This document shows, in pieces, positions 35,236 to 44,528 of a stretch of DNA of 64,000 nucleotides (its first letter is position 1; the number at the start of each line of letters is the position of its first letter). A program made the translations under genes and the position numbers. The stretch is from Aliirhizobium wenxiniae (GTDB taxonomy: Bacteria; Pseudomonadota; Alphaproteobacteria; Rhizobiales; Rhizobiaceae). The notes under the pieces are model-generated. The model saw nothing but the letters and a program-made list of their open reading frames with translations. It was not told where the DNA came from and made no database searches. Location: contig NZ_JAEUAN010000009.1 in the NCBI RefSeq assembly GCF_019511445.1, positions 162,932 to 226,931 on the forward strand, in the 5' to 3' direction.

Positions 35236-36044
35236 GACTTGGACCCACCTACTACGCGCTGGAGGGCAACAGGGGCGTGCTCATGGTGGCGATGGTGATG
35301 GTGACCATGTCCAGCCGGTGCGCACCATGGGGCATTCTCGTCCCAGGCTTCATGATAGTGCCTCGCCCGCAGGAGATTTTCGGCGGACAGCGTCTGATGG
35401 ACCTCACCCCACGCGACCGGCTGCCGCGCCAAAAGCAGGGCTTCCGGAAAATGCTCGCGCACAAGATCGAGGTCATGCACGACGACCATCACCGTGCGGT
35501 TCTCGCCATGCCAGCTTTTGATCAGCGCCACGAGATCGGTGATCGTGCGTGCGTCAACGGCGTTGAAAGGCTCGTCGAGCAGGATCAGATCGGCATCCTG
35601 CACCAGAACACGTGCAAATAGCGCCCGCTGCATCTGCCCGCCGGAGAGCGTGTCGATCGAGCGCTTTTCGAAACCTTCCAGTCCGACGGCCTTGAGCGCA
35701 TTCGCCACGGCCTGCCGGTCTTCCGCCCGATGACGACCGAGAAGACCGCGGCGCGGCCAGAGACCGAGCGACACCAAATCAATCACACGAGCGGGAAAAG
35801 AGCGATCCAGTTCCGATTGCTGCGGCAGGTAGGCGAGCCGCGTACCCGCCGCGACCGAGCAAGCGCCATCCATCGGCCGCAACAGCCCGACTATCCCCTT
35901 CATCAAGGTCGACTTGCCCGAACCATTGCCGCCGACGACAGCCACAAGACTACCCTTGCGCACGACACCGTTCAGATGATGCACGGCCGGATGGCGGTTA
36001 TACCCCAGCGTCAGATCGCTGAATGTCAGGCAGGCTTGGGACAT
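35232..36044 (-). CDS. aztA: AztA, zinc ABC transporter ATPase
   Basis: 270 residues with Walker A G-G-N-G-S-G-K-S-T, signature L-S-G-G-Q-M-Q-R-A and Walker B L-I-L-L-D-E-P-F. The C terminus carries a His-rich tail (G-H-G-H-H-H-H-R-H-H-E-H), as often seen in zinc importer ATPases. It is the first gene of aztABC-aztD-zinT, with a candidate Zur box 54 bases upstream. Confidence 0.9.
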   Translation of the reverse strand: MSQACLTFSDLTLGYNRHPAVHHLNGVVRKGSLVAVVGGNGSGKSTLMKGIVGLLRPMDGACSVAAGTRLAYLPQQSELDRSFPARVIDLVSLGLWPRRGLLGRHRAEDRQAVANALKAVGLEGFEKRSIDTLSGGQMQRALFARVLVQDADLILLDEPFNAVDARTITDLVALIKSWHGENRTVMVVVHDLDLVREHFPEALLLARQPVAWGEVHQTLSAENLLRARHYHEAWDENAPWCAPAGHGHHHHRHHEHAPVALQRVVGGSKS

Positions 36045-36097
36045 CGACGCGCTTGCTTCCTGTTGCGGATGGCAGGCTACTCGATATGCCGACCGTT

Positions 36098-36117
36098 GTT
36101 ATGTTATTACGTTTAGC
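36098..36117. promoter_or_regulatory. Candidate Zur box before aztA
   Basis: GTTATGTTATTACGTTTAGC lies upstream of aztA in the gap that separates the zinc operon from the siderophore operon. It shares the ATGTTA core with the element at 33342-33360, supporting common zinc control. Confidence 0.45.
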
Positions 36118-36334
36118 ATCGTTTTTTGGGAGTGCAATGGCATTTCGCATGTCGATCGACTTTTCCATCGCATCTTCAAAACGCCTCCATGCAACCAGGC
36201 CAAGTATTCAGTCCCACGGGGTGACGGCGACCGGAAACGCAAGCTCAAGCATGCAAGCGACAACCGCGCTGCCGAAATCGAGCGCGAACAGGCCGCGATG
36301 CGGGCGATGACAGGCCGCAAGGCGCTTCGGCAGG
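36118..36334. other. Intergenic stretch without a supported gene
   Basis: The gap between aztA and the siderophore ATPase gene. Apart from the Zur-like box, one plus-strand frame (roughly 36135-36430) is open and rich in Arg/Lys/Glu but has no start with a ribosome site and overlaps the ATPase gene; I take it as non-coding or a degraded gene end. Confidence 0.4.
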
Positions 36335-37213
36335 TTAGTTACGATGCTGCTCCATCGCCGGACGGCGGGATGTGTCCAGCTGTGTCACCTGCGATGCTGC
36401 CACCGCACCAAGCGCCTGCCGCCCCTTAGGCACGATTAGCGGCGTACCGGAGACAGGATCGGGGATGATGACGGACGGCAGGCCAAACACGTCTTCGACC
36501 AGCCGTTCGGTGACGATCGCTGACGGCTTGCCTTCGGCGACGATTGCACCGTCTTTCATGGCGATCAGGTTCGAGGCATAACGGCAAGCATGGTTGAGAT
36601 CGTGCAGCACGGCGACAACAGTGCGGCCCTGGCCGTTGAGATCGGCCAAGAGGTCCATGAGTTCGATCTGGTGGGCGATGTCGAGGAAGGTCGTCGGCTC
36701 GTCGAGCAACAGGATCGGCGTTTCCTGCGCAAGTACCATTGCGATCCAGACACGCTGACGCTGACCACCGGAAAGCTCATCGACCATTCGGGCCGACAGG
36801 TCCGTGACGCGGGTTGCCTCCATCGCATCGATGACGGCGTCCTCGTCGGCTTTCGACCATTGCCGGAAGAGGGACTGGTGCGGATAGCGGCCACGCGCGA
36901 CCAGATCGGCAACGGTGATGCCTTCCGGGGCAATCGAGCTTTGCGGAAGCAGGCCGAGGCGACGGGCGACGTCCTTGGCGGCAAGGTCGGAAATGCTTCT
37001 GCCGTCGAGGATCACCTGTCCGGGAGAAGGGGCAAGCAGGCGCGAAAGGGCACGCAAAAGCGTGGACTTGCCGCAAGCGTTCGGCCCGACGATCACGGTG
37101 AAGGAGCCTTCAGGAATGGCAACGGACAGGTTTTTGGAGATCGTGCGCTCGTCATGACGCAGCGTCACGCTGTCAGCGCGAACGCGACCAGACCCGAATT
37201 TGGAATTGGTCAT
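36335..37213 (-). CDS. Ferric-siderophore ABC transporter ATPase
   Basis: 292 residues from ATG 37213 (M-T-N-S-K-F-G-S-G); longer in-frame starts lie within the permease gene and are not used. Walker A G-P-N-A-C-G-K-S-T, signature L-S-G-G-Q-R-Q-R-V and Walker B L-L-L-D-E-P-T-T-F-L-D are the FecE/FepC pattern. Last gene of a run: siderophore-interacting protein, two FecCD permeases, ATPase. No binding protein or TonB receptor is in the cluster. Confidence 0.92.
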   Translation of the reverse strand: MTNSKFGSGRVRADSVTLRHDERTISKNLSVAIPEGSFTVIVGPNACGKSTLLRALSRLLAPSPGQVILDGRSISDLAAKDVARRLGLLPQSSIAPEGITVADLVARGRYPHQSLFRQWSKADEDAVIDAMEATRVTDLSARMVDELSGGQRQRVWIAMVLAQETPILLLDEPTTFLDIAHQIELMDLLADLNGQGRTVVAVLHDLNHACRYASNLIAMKDGAIVAEGKPSAIVTERLVEDVFGLPSVIIPDPVSGTPLIVPKGRQALGAVAASQVTQLDTSRRPAMEQHRN

Positions 37214-38271
37214 TTGCGGCCCTCGCGTATCAATAACCAGACGAAATAGAGACCGCCGATGCTGACCGTCATGACGCCGACGGGAAGCTGGACAGCAAAG
37301 GCATGCTGTGCGGCCCAATCGGCGGCAAGCAGCAGAAGCCCGCCCGTCAGCGCGGACGGAATGAGGCCCACACCCGCCGTGCGGGTCAGCCGTCGAGCGA
37401 TCTGTGGGGCAGCAAGCGCAATGAATGAGATCGGTCCTGCCGCCGCCGTAACAATGGCGGTCAACGCAACGCCGAGCACCATCAGCAGGAGCCGCGTGCG
37501 GTTGGCATTGACCCCGGAGGCCCGAGCTGCATCGTCGCCCATTTCCAGCTGATGCATGGGGCGGACGAGGATCAAAGTTGGAGGAACAACGACGCAAAGG
37601 ACGATGGCGATTGGCAAAAGCTGCTCGAAACCGAGACCATTGAGCGAACCGGCTCCCCATATGGCGGCACTCATCGCAACCTGAAGGTCGGCCTCACGGA
37701 TCATCCATGCGTTGAAGGCCGACAGCATCGCTGCAACACCGATCCCGACCACGATCAGGCGAAAGCCCTGCACGCCGCGCCGGTAGGCCAGAAGATAAAC
37801 GGCCATCGCCGTAACAATGCCGCCGATCAGGGCGCCGACCGCTGTCTCGTAATAGCCGCCGGACAGAAGCAGGATGACCACCAGTGCGCCAGTATACGAA
37901 CCAGCCGAAAAGCCGATAATATCAGGCGATCCGAGAGAATTGCGGGTGAGGCTCTGGAAAATGGCACCACTCATGGCAAGCGCGCCGCCGAGCAGGAACG
38001 CCAGCACGACACGCGGCAGACGCCATTCCACCACGATCATCCGAACCTGCTCGTCACCTTGACCTGCAAGAGCTGCCAACACCTCAACTAGAGCGACCGG
38101 ATATTTGCCGCTTGCCAGCGAGAGCGCCGCAACGGCTATGGAAAGAGCGGCAAGCACAAGGCCAATGCATATTGAAAGCCCATCAAGCCGAACCGCCAGA
38201 CCACCGCCAAAACGCCGCACGACCCACACAGAGCGGCCAAAATCGATTGGCAATGATACTGCATCTCTCAT
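37210..38271 (-). CDS. FecCD-family siderophore permease
   Basis: 353 residues, about ten membrane helices. R-L-P-R-V-V-L-A-F-L-L-G-G-A-L-A-M-S-G-A-I-F-Q and G-P-I-S-F-I-A-L-A-A-P-Q-I-A-R are the FecCD/BtuC family signatures. Four-base overlaps join it to the second permease and to the ATPase gene; the two permeases would form a heterodimer. Confidence 0.92.
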   Translation of the reverse strand: MRDAVSLPIDFGRSVWVVRRFGGGLAVRLDGLSICIGLVLAALSIAVAALSLASGKYPVALVEVLAALAGQGDEQVRMIVVEWRLPRVVLAFLLGGALAMSGAIFQSLTRNSLGSPDIIGFSAGSYTGALVVILLLSGGYYETAVGALIGGIVTAMAVYLLAYRRGVQGFRLIVVGIGVAAMLSAFNAWMIREADLQVAMSAAIWGAGSLNGLGFEQLLPIAIVLCVVVPPTLILVRPMHQLEMGDDAARASGVNANRTRLLLMVLGVALTAIVTAAAGPISFIALAAPQIARRLTRTAGVGLIPSALTGGLLLLAADWAAQHAFAVQLPVGVMTVSIGGLYFVWLLIREGRK

Positions 38272-39317
38272 AGGCCGCTCACTTGTCTGCGCCGTGCCAA
38301 CAGGATCAGCACCGGAGCGCCGACGAAAGCCGTGACGATGCCGGCTTCCAGTTCGCCAGGGAACAAGACCAGTCGGCCAACAATGTCGGCGGCAAGCAGC
38401 AGTACCGGCGCGTAGATCATCGTCAGCGGAATGATCCAGCGTTGATCCGGGCCGGTGAACCAGCGCACCACATGCGGCACCATCAACCCAACAAAGCCGA
38501 TCGGACCGGCTGCAGCAGTTCCTGCTCCAGCAAGAAGCGTCACGGCAATCAGCGTGAGCATCCGGGCACGAAAAATGTTGGCGCCGAGCGAACGGGCCAG
38601 ATCCTCGCCAAGCGCCACTGCATTCAACGGACGCGCAGCGATCAGTGCGACGAGCAGCCCGATCCCGATGAAGGGACAGACCGTCTCCACGACTTTCATA
38701 TCACGCCCGGCAATCGAACCGATCGCCCAGAAGCGGATTGCGTCAAAGGTCTGGGGGTCGATGAGCGTAATGGCGGATCCGATCCCACCGAGAACGGCAG
38801 AGAGCGCCACGCCGGACAGCACGAGGCGAATGGGCGTCGCACCGTCACGGCCTGCCGCCCCAAGCGCGTAAACGGCAACTGTAACAAGGATCGCACCGAG
38901 AAACGCAAACCAGAGATAGGCGTCAATAGAATGGAAGCCGAACACGCCGACCGAAAGCGTTACGAAAAACGCTGCGCCAGCATTGACGCCGAGAATGCCG
39001 GGATCTGCCAGCGGGTTCCTCGTCGCTGCCTGTATCAATGCGCCGGACACACCGAAAGCCGCACCACTCAATAGACCGAGCAAGGTGCGGGGGAGACGAT
39101 AATCGAGCACAATGATGTGCTCAGCCGAGTTTGCATCGTAAGACAGCAAGGCATCAACCGCTGTGGCAGGCGACACAGAACGCGCGCCGACAAGAATGCT
39201 GGCGACCAATGCCAAGGCCAGCAGGAAGAGACCAAACAGGAGGACAATGAACCTGCCCGCGTTACCCGCAACCTTGGCTCGTTCATAACCGGCAGCCGAT
39301 ACAGCAGTGCCGCTCAT
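38268..39317 (-). CDS. FecCD-family siderophore permease
   Basis: 349 residues with ten predicted membrane helices; R-L-P-R-T-L-L-G-L-L-S-G-A-A-F-G-V-S-G-A-L-I-Q and G-P-I-G-F-V-G-L-M-V-P-H mark the family. It overlaps the siderophore-interacting protein gene upstream and the other permease downstream by four bases each. Confidence 0.92.
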   Translation of the reverse strand: MSGTAVSAAGYERAKVAGNAGRFIVLLFGLFLLALALVASILVGARSVSPATAVDALLSYDANSAEHIIVLDYRLPRTLLGLLSGAAFGVSGALIQAATRNPLADPGILGVNAGAAFFVTLSVGVFGFHSIDAYLWFAFLGAILVTVAVYALGAAGRDGATPIRLVLSGVALSAVLGGIGSAITLIDPQTFDAIRFWAIGSIAGRDMKVVETVCPFIGIGLLVALIAARPLNAVALGEDLARSLGANIFRARMLTLIAVTLLAGAGTAAAGPIGFVGLMVPHVVRWFTGPDQRWIIPLTMIYAPVLLLAADIVGRLVLFPGELEAGIVTAFVGAPVLILLARRRQVSGL

Positions 39318-40006
39318 CCGCGCGCCTGACCTTCAATCCAGTAGCCGACCGATGTCAGACGCTCCTTGTCGAAGCCGAGATCGTCGCGGAAATGCTTGCG
39401 CGCCTCCGAGGCCGCCGTGACCTCACCGGCTATCCAGATGTAGCCCGGCCCATCGGGCAAGGTCACCGCCCGCGCAATGTCGAGGAGCCGGGTCGGCCGG
39501 TCGCCATGGCCGTAGCTCTCGTGCCAATTGAGGTCGAGTTCAGCCGCGCTGTGCAAGACCTGTCTGTCGCTGCAATGGGGAACCTCGACATGGGCGGTAA
39601 CCCGGTATCCGGTAGGCAGTTCCTCCAGGATGCGGCCAACCGCCGGAAGGCCGGTGAAATCGGCGAAAAGGAAGATCCACTCGGTGTTTTCAGGCAGCTG
39701 GAAGCGGCCCTCGGGATTGGTAAGGCCGAGCCTGTCACCAATGCTTGCGGCAAGTGCCCATTCCGCCGCAACGCCGCCTTCATGCGCCACGAAATCGACG
39801 ATCAGGCGCGACGAGCCGTCATGCCATTTCCGCACCGTGTAAGGCCGTGTGGGGCCGGCTGGCCTCTGCCATTTGCCGTCGGCGCAGGCGGGCAGCGTCA
39901 CCACCCCTCCCCGGCTTTTCGGAAACAGCAGCCGAACCCATTCGTCCGGCCTGCCGCTGGAACGGAAGCGCTGGAGATCGTCACCGCCGAACTCGACACG
40001 GATCAT
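39314..40006 (-). CDS. Siderophore-interacting protein (ViuB-type ferric reductase), N-terminally short
   Basis: 230 residues from the first available start, M-I-R-V-E-F-G-G-D-D-L. It has the FAD site R-P-Y-T-V-R and the C-terminal W-I-A-G-E-V-T-A family motif. The frame stays open upstream and reads family-like residues (D-Y-F-F-A-D-V-V-A-T-S-R-L-S-P-S) before M-I-R-V, but no ATG, GTG or TTG is in frame there, so about 25 residues and the true start seem lost or hidden by an error. It would free iron from siderophores by reduction in the cytoplasm. The 5' end abuts the gntK remnant head to head. Confidence 0.78.
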   Translation of the reverse strand: MIRVEFGGDDLQRFRSSGRPDEWVRLLFPKSRGGVVTLPACADGKWQRPAGPTRPYTVRKWHDGSSRLIVDFVAHEGGVAAEWALAASIGDRLGLTNPEGRFQLPENTEWIFLFADFTGLPAVGRILEELPTGYRVTAHVEVPHCSDRQVLHSAAELDLNWHESYGHGDRPTRLLDIARAVTLPDGPGYIWIAGEVTAASEARKHFRDDLGFDKERLTSVGYWIEGQARG

Positions 40007-40072
40007 CGATGGGCTGAGCCGGCTGGTGGCGACGACATCTGCGAAAAAGTAGTCATCCGGCGGCCCATCATC

Positions 40073-40563
40073 GTGATGGGCGTTGCCGGCTGCGGCAAGA
40101 GCTCGGTCGGCACACGTCTGGCGGAATCGCTCTCCCTCCCCATCAGGAAGGCGACGATCTTCATCCTCAGGCCAACATCGCCAAAATGTCGGTGGGAACG
40201 CCGCTCAACGACGATGATCGCTGGCCCTGGCTCGATCGTATCGGCGAAATCCTTTCCGATCACGCGACAAGCGGTATCGTCCTGACCTGCTCATCACTGA
40301 AGAAGGTATATCGTGACCGGTTGCGCACGGCGGCAGGCGGAAGACTTGCCTTCGTGTTTCTGGATGGCAGCAGGGCGCAACTGACCCAACGCATGGGCAA
40401 CCGCGAAGGCCATTTCATGCCGACCAGCCTTCTGGAAAGCCAGCTCGCAACATTGGAGCGGCCTGATCAAGAAACCGGCGTCGTCGTCGTGAATATAGAC
40501 AATACACCGGAAAAGATCACCGATCTGGCCATCGGCGGCCTTAAAGGGCTCGCAAGCAGATAG
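40073..40563 (+). pseudogene. gntK: Gluconokinase, frameshifted
   Basis: I-I-V-M-G-V-A-G-C-G-K-S-S-V-G (P-loop) lies in one frame and E-G-D-D-L-H-P-Q-A-N-I-A-K-M-S-V-G-T-P-L-N-D-D-D-R-W-P-W in the next. One base is missing near 40142-40150. The rest of the gluconokinase domain (C-S-S-L-K-K-V-Y-R-D-R-L-R; G-H-F-M-P) is intact to the TAG. No good start is visible before the P-loop. Gluconokinase phosphorylates gluconate to 6-phosphogluconate. The damage may be real or a sequence error. Confidence 0.75.
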
Positions 40564-40565
40564 AC

Positions 40566-40595
40566 AAAAGGGCGACCGCGAGGCCGCCCTTTCTT
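40566..40595. terminator. Intrinsic terminator after gntK
   Basis: Eight-base arms AAAGGGCG / CGCCCTTT with T or A runs on both sides, so it can serve the gluconokinase remnant (plus) and the RraA-like gene (minus). Confidence 0.65.
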
Positions 40596-40605
40596 GATGT
40601 CACGG

Positions 40606-40640
40606 AAGGGAAGCTGTCGCGAACGACGCTTCCCTTTTTT
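40606..40640 (+). terminator. Second terminator hairpin
   Basis: Nine-base arms AAGGGAAGC / GCTTCCCTT followed by a run of T (to 40640). It lies just downstream of the first hairpin and six bases before the RraA-like gene end. Confidence 0.7.
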
Positions 40641-40645
40641 GCGTT

Positions 40646-41320
40646 TCAGATGTCGACGATCAGGCCCTTGGCCTTCAGCACGGGCTCGAGATTGCTGACC
40701 TCGACCACCGACTTGCCTGCCTTGTAGGCTGCAATATAACCGGATTCGGCATCTTCGCGCGCCTGGGAAAGCTTTGCCACGTCTGCGACTTCGCTGCGGC
40801 GAACGACAACCAGACCATCCGCATCACCTACGATCACGTCGCCCGGATTGATGATCTCACCGCCGACTATGATCGGGTCATTCGTCGTGCCGATCGTTTC
40901 CTTGACTGTGCCCTTGATGCAGGTGCTGAGCGAAAAAACCGGGAAACCGAGTTCGCGAAGCTGCATCGTGTCGCGCACGCCGGTATCCGTCACGAGACCA
41001 CCGATACCCTTGGCGAGGCAGGCATTGGCCAGCACGTCGCCGAACGAGCCGGCTTCTTCATATTCACCGGCCGAAACGACGATGATGTCGCCGGGCTTGG
41101 CATAGTTGATCGCTAGCTGCAGCATGATGTTGTCGCGCGGCGAAGACTTCACCGTGAAGGCCGGACCACAGAGTTTCATCCGGTAATGGACCGGCTTGAG
41201 GCGCGACGAGAGAGCACCGCGGCGGCCCTGCGCTTCATGAATGGTGGCCGGCGAAAATTTCGCAATCGCCGCCAGGTCCTCCTTGGAGGGACGCTCGGGA
41301 ATGTCTTTGATATGTACCAT
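40646..41320 (-). CDS. RraA-like protein / 4-hydroxy-4-methyl-2-oxoglutarate aldolase family
   Basis: 224 residues. The family metal/substrate loop is seen as G-G-L-V-T-D-T-G-V-R-D (Arg and Asp ligands, ~109-119), with G-D-V-I-V-G-D-A-D-G-V/L-V-V-V following. Members either inhibit RNase E (RraA) or act as class II pyruvate aldolases or oxaloacetate decarboxylases; this length and its place after an amino-acid ABC operon favour the enzyme. The gap of 108 bases to the binding-protein gene leaves co-transcription open. Confidence 0.82.
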   Translation of the reverse strand: MVHIKDIPERPSKEDLAAIAKFSPATIHEAQGRRGALSSRLKPVHYRMKLCGPAFTVKSSPRDNIMLQLAINYAKPGDIIVVSAGEYEEAGSFGDVLANACLAKGIGGLVTDTGVRDTMQLRELGFPVFSLSTCIKGTVKETIGTTNDPIIVGGEIINPGDVIVGDADGLVVVRRSEVADVAKLSQAREDAESGYIAAYKAGKSVVEVSNLEPVLKAKGLIVDI

Positions 41321-41428
41321 TGCAGGCCCTCCTCGTGGCCATAGATAAACCGTACGGCGGCATGGCTGCCGCCGTCGGCAATTGTCGGATTGTCGTCTTG
41401 GATCAGAAGGCGCTATGCGCCATTCAGA

Positions 41429-42265
41429 TTACGGGATCGGGTCGAACTTCAGTTCGGAAAGCGGAACGACCTTGTCGGTGCGGGTCATCTTGTATTCGGT
41501 GCCCTGACCGAGCCACTTGTCCCAGATCTTGTTGATCTCGCCATCGGCATCCAGCTTGCGCAGGATTTCGTTGACCTTGGCGGTCAGCGCCGGCTGGTCC
41601 TTCTGCATGCCGATACCGATCGGCTGGTACAGCATCGGCTCCTCGATCATGCGCATTTCCTTGCCGCGGGTCTTGGACTCGTTGACGAACTTGGTCGTCG
41701 TCATCGTGTTGGCGACCATGCCGCGGGCCTTGCCCTGCTGCACGGCGAGATAGGCGGATGCAGTATCCTGGAAGGTCAGCGGCTCGGACTTGTTGAGCTT
41801 GATCGACATTTCGGACGTCGAGCCCTTGGCCGAGGCGATACGCTGGCCGACATAGTCGGCCTTGGCCTTGCCTTCGTCCGTCGTCGGAACAATCAACATT
41901 TCCTTGGCGAGATAGTAGGGATCGCTGAACTGGATCTGTTCGGCGCGGCTCTGGGTGTAGGCGAGGTTTGCGACAGTGATATCGACGCGGCCGAGCTTGA
42001 CTTCCGGCACGCGGGCTTCGACCGAAACCGGCTTTACTTCCGCCGTCACGCCAAGTTCCTTGGCAATCGCGTTGCAAAGGTCGACGTCGAAGCCGGCCAT
42101 TTCGCGGGTCTTCGGATCCGGCGCCGAGAAGGGGGGCACGTCGGCAAAGGTTGCGCAGCGCAGCTTCTTGGCCGACAGGATGTCGGCAAGCTGGTCGGCC
42201 TTGGCAGGCGCGACAACGGCGACGCTTGCGGCGAGTGCTGCGAGAGTTGCGAATTTCCAGTTCAT
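41429..42265 (-). CDS. Polar amino-acid ABC transporter substrate-binding protein
   Basis: 278 residues with a signal peptide (A-T-L-A-A-L-A-A-S-V-A-V-V-A-P-A-K-A). F-A-D-V-P-P-F-S and M-A-G-F-D-V-D-L-C-N-A-I-A-K-E-L-G are the family 3 (GlnH/HisJ-type) signatures. It is the last gene of the four-gene importer and would set its specificity, which is not readable from sequence. GGAG lies seven bases before the ATG. Confidence 0.9.
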   Translation of the reverse strand: MNWKFATLAALAASVAVVAPAKADQLADILSAKKLRCATFADVPPFSAPDPKTREMAGFDVDLCNAIAKELGVTAEVKPVSVEARVPEVKLGRVDITVANLAYTQSRAEQIQFSDPYYLAKEMLIVPTTDEGKAKADYVGQRIASAKGSTSEMSIKLNKSEPLTFQDTASAYLAVQQGKARGMVANTMTTTKFVNESKTRGKEMRMIEEPMLYQPIGIGMQKDQPALTAKVNEILRKLDADGEINKIWDKWLGQGTEYKMTRTDKVVPLSELKFDPIP

Positions 42266-42301
42266 TTGCTGTTCTCCATTGTTATTTTATGAGGAAGGCA
42301 G

Positions 42302-43069
42302 TCAGTGCCGCAGATCAGCGAGGAAGCGCTGGGCACGCGGATGTCGTGGATTCTTGAAAAACTCTTCGGGAGGAGCGGTTTCGAGGATTTCGCCTGCGTC
42401 GATGAACCAGATGCGGTCAGCGACATCGCGGGCAAAGCCCATTTCGTGAGTGACACAGAGCATTGTCATGCCTTCGGCAGCAAGGCTCTTCATGACACTC
42501 AGCACTTCGCCGACCATTTCCGGGTCGAGCGCGCTGGTCGGTTCGTCGAACAGCATGACAGGCGGCTCCATGGCGAGTGCACGCGCGATGGCGACACGCT
42601 GCTGCTGACCACCGGACAGCTGGCCCGGATAGGAGTTGGCCTTGTCGGCAAGCCCGACGCGATCAAGCAATTTGAGAGCCTTGTCATGGGCCGTTGCCGG
42701 CGACACGCCTTTCACCCGGATCGGCGACATCGATACGTTTTCGACGACCGAAAGGTGCGGGAACAGGTTAAAACTCTGGAAGACGAAGCCGATACGGCTG
42801 CGCAACTTATTGAGTTCGCTTGCCCGCATCGGGGCATGGATATCCTGCCCCTCGAAGCTGATACCGCCACCGTTGATCTCTTCCAGACGGTTGACGGTGC
42901 GGATGAGCGTCGACTTGCCGGAGCCGGACGGGCCGCAGATGACGACAACCTCGCCACGTGCCACTTCGGCGTTGATATTCTTCAAGACCTGGTAATCGCC
43001 GTAGTTCTTGCAAACGTCGGCGATGCGGATCGCCGTGGCGGCCTGCGGTTCGGACACTGAGGTGCTCAT
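42302..43069 (-). CDS. Polar amino-acid ABC transporter ATPase
   Basis: 255 residues: Walker [25 protein letters not shown] and [16 protein letters not shown], the GlnQ/HisP pattern. It overlaps the upstream permease by four bases and precedes the binding protein by 36 bases. Confidence 0.93.
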   Translation of the reverse strand: MSTSVSEPQAATAIRIADVCKNYGDYQVLKNINAEVARGEVVVICGPSGSGKSTLIRTVNRLEEINGGGISFEGQDIHAPMRASELNKLRSRIGFVFQSFNLFPHLSVVENVSMSPIRVKGVSPATAHDKALKLLDRVGLADKANSYPGQLSGGQQQRVAIARALAMEPPVMLFDEPTSALDPEMVGEVLSVMKSLAAEGMTMLCVTHEMGFARDVADRIWFIDAGEILETAPPEEFFKNPRHPRAQRFLADLRH

Positions 43070-43824
43070 AGCTGCTCCGTAATGGTTTTGAGGGGCGCGG
43101 CCTCAGCCGGAAGGCGGGCATTGCGCGGCCCGGCACGTCGGCGGGCTATCCGCCGCTCGACGCTGTTCGCGACATAGGTCAGGCTCCAGCAGAGGATGTA
43201 ATAGACCACTGCGAGGATCAGGAAGACCTGGAAGGGTTGCGTCAGGAGCTGGTTGTTCACCTGGCTTGCCGCGAATGTCAGATCAGGCACGTTGATGACG
43301 TAACCGAGCGTCGTGTCCTTGATCGTCGAGACGAAGGTGGAAATCATGCTCGGGATCATGTTGTAGAGCGCCTGCGGCAGGATGACGAAGCGCATGGCGC
43401 CCATATAACCGTGGCCGAGTGCCCGTGCTGCATCCATTTGCCCCTGCCCCAGCGAAACGATCCCGGCGCGGACGACTTCGCTGAGGAACGCGCCCTGATA
43501 GATGACGAGCGTTACCAGCATGATAAGGAAGCTTGGAACATCGGCGCCGGTCCACAGCGGAATGACGAAATAGCACCACAGGATGAGCATCAGCAGCGGC
43601 ACGCCGCGTGTGACGTAGACCAGGGCGGTCATCGGCCAGCGCAGGAACCACCACTTGGAGAGGCGGGCAAGCGCCATCAGGATGCTGACCGGAAAGGCGA
43701 GCGCGATGGCGAGCGCCGACAGGATCAGCGTATTGGCGAGACCGCCGAGCGGCCCGTTCGGATACTGCCCGATCAGAAGCAGTAACCAGTAGTCCTGGAT
43801 GATGGTGATGAAATCCTGGATCAT
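43066..43824 (-). CDS. Polar amino-acid ABC transporter permease
   Basis: 252 residues of the HisM/GlnP family, about five membrane helices, with the coupling loop [22 protein letters not shown]. Overlaps both neighbours by four bases. Confidence 0.92.
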   Translation of the reverse strand: MIQDFITIIQDYWLLLLIGQYPNGPLGGLANTLILSALAIALAFPVSILMALARLSKWWFLRWPMTALVYVTRGVPLLMLILWCYFVIPLWTGADVPSFLIMLVTLVIYQGAFLSEVVRAGIVSLGQGQMDAARALGHGYMGAMRFVILPQALYNMIPSMISTFVSTIKDTTLGYVINVPDLTFAASQVNNQLLTQPFQVFLILAVVYYILCWSLTYVANSVERRIARRRAGPRNARLPAEAAPLKTITEQL

Positions 43825-44528
43825 GCGCGTGCCCTCCGCGCCGGATCGGCTCGCATCGCGATATAGGCTCCGATCCCCATGATGATGAGCGAGAAGAACA
43901 GATAGGTCACGGTACCGATCATGTAGACTTCGAAGGTACGGAAGCTGATATTCTCGATTTCCTTCACCGCGTGGGTCAGTTCAGGCGCACCGATGACGAT
44001 GGCAAGACTGCTGTTCTTGAACAGGGAAACACTGTGGTTGATCAGCGGCGGCAGCGCGTTGCGAACGCCTTGCGGCATGATGACGAAGCGCATGGCAGAG
44101 GCATAACCATGCCCGAGCGCCTTTGCCGCTTCCATCTGGCCCGGACTGACCGAACGCAATCCAGAGCGAAGGTCTTCGCTGAAATACGCCGCCTGGCAGA
44201 GACCGAGGCCGATGACTGCGAAGATCGCTTCCGCGTTATGGCTTGCCAGCCAGTCCGTCAGCCCCTGCGGCATCAGCGTGAATATGCCGAAATACCAGAG
44301 CATCAGCTGCACCAGCGTCGGCACGTTGCGGTGATAGGAGACATAGGCGGCGACGATCGGTTCACCGATACGCAGCGGCGAGACGCGCAGGGCGAGCAAC
44401 AGGATCGCCAGCGTCATCGCCATCAGCCAAGAGCCGAAATAGATGATGAAAGTCATCTCGATGCCATGAACAAGCATCGAGACATATTCCGGATTTGTCA
44501 GGATCGCCGAAAGATCGAACCCGCTCAC
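43821..44528 (-). CDS. Polar amino-acid ABC transporter permease
   Basis: 235 residues, HisQ/GlnP-like, with E-A-A-K-A-L-G-H-G-Y-A-S-A-M-R-F-V-I-M-P-Q-G as coupling loop. It forms a pair with the next permease and overlaps the SDR gene upstream by four bases, so the dehydrogenase and the importer are one transcript. Confidence 0.92.
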   Translation of the reverse strand: MSGFDLSAILTNPEYVSMLVHGIEMTFIIYFGSWLMAMTLAILLLALRVSPLRIGEPIVAAYVSYHRNVPTLVQLMLWYFGIFTLMPQGLTDWLASHNAEAIFAVIGLGLCQAAYFSEDLRSGLRSVSPGQMEAAKALGHGYASAMRFVIMPQGVRNALPPLINHSVSLFKNSSLAIVIGAPELTHAVKEIENISFRTFEVYMIGTVTYLFFSLIIMGIGAYIAMRADPARRARA

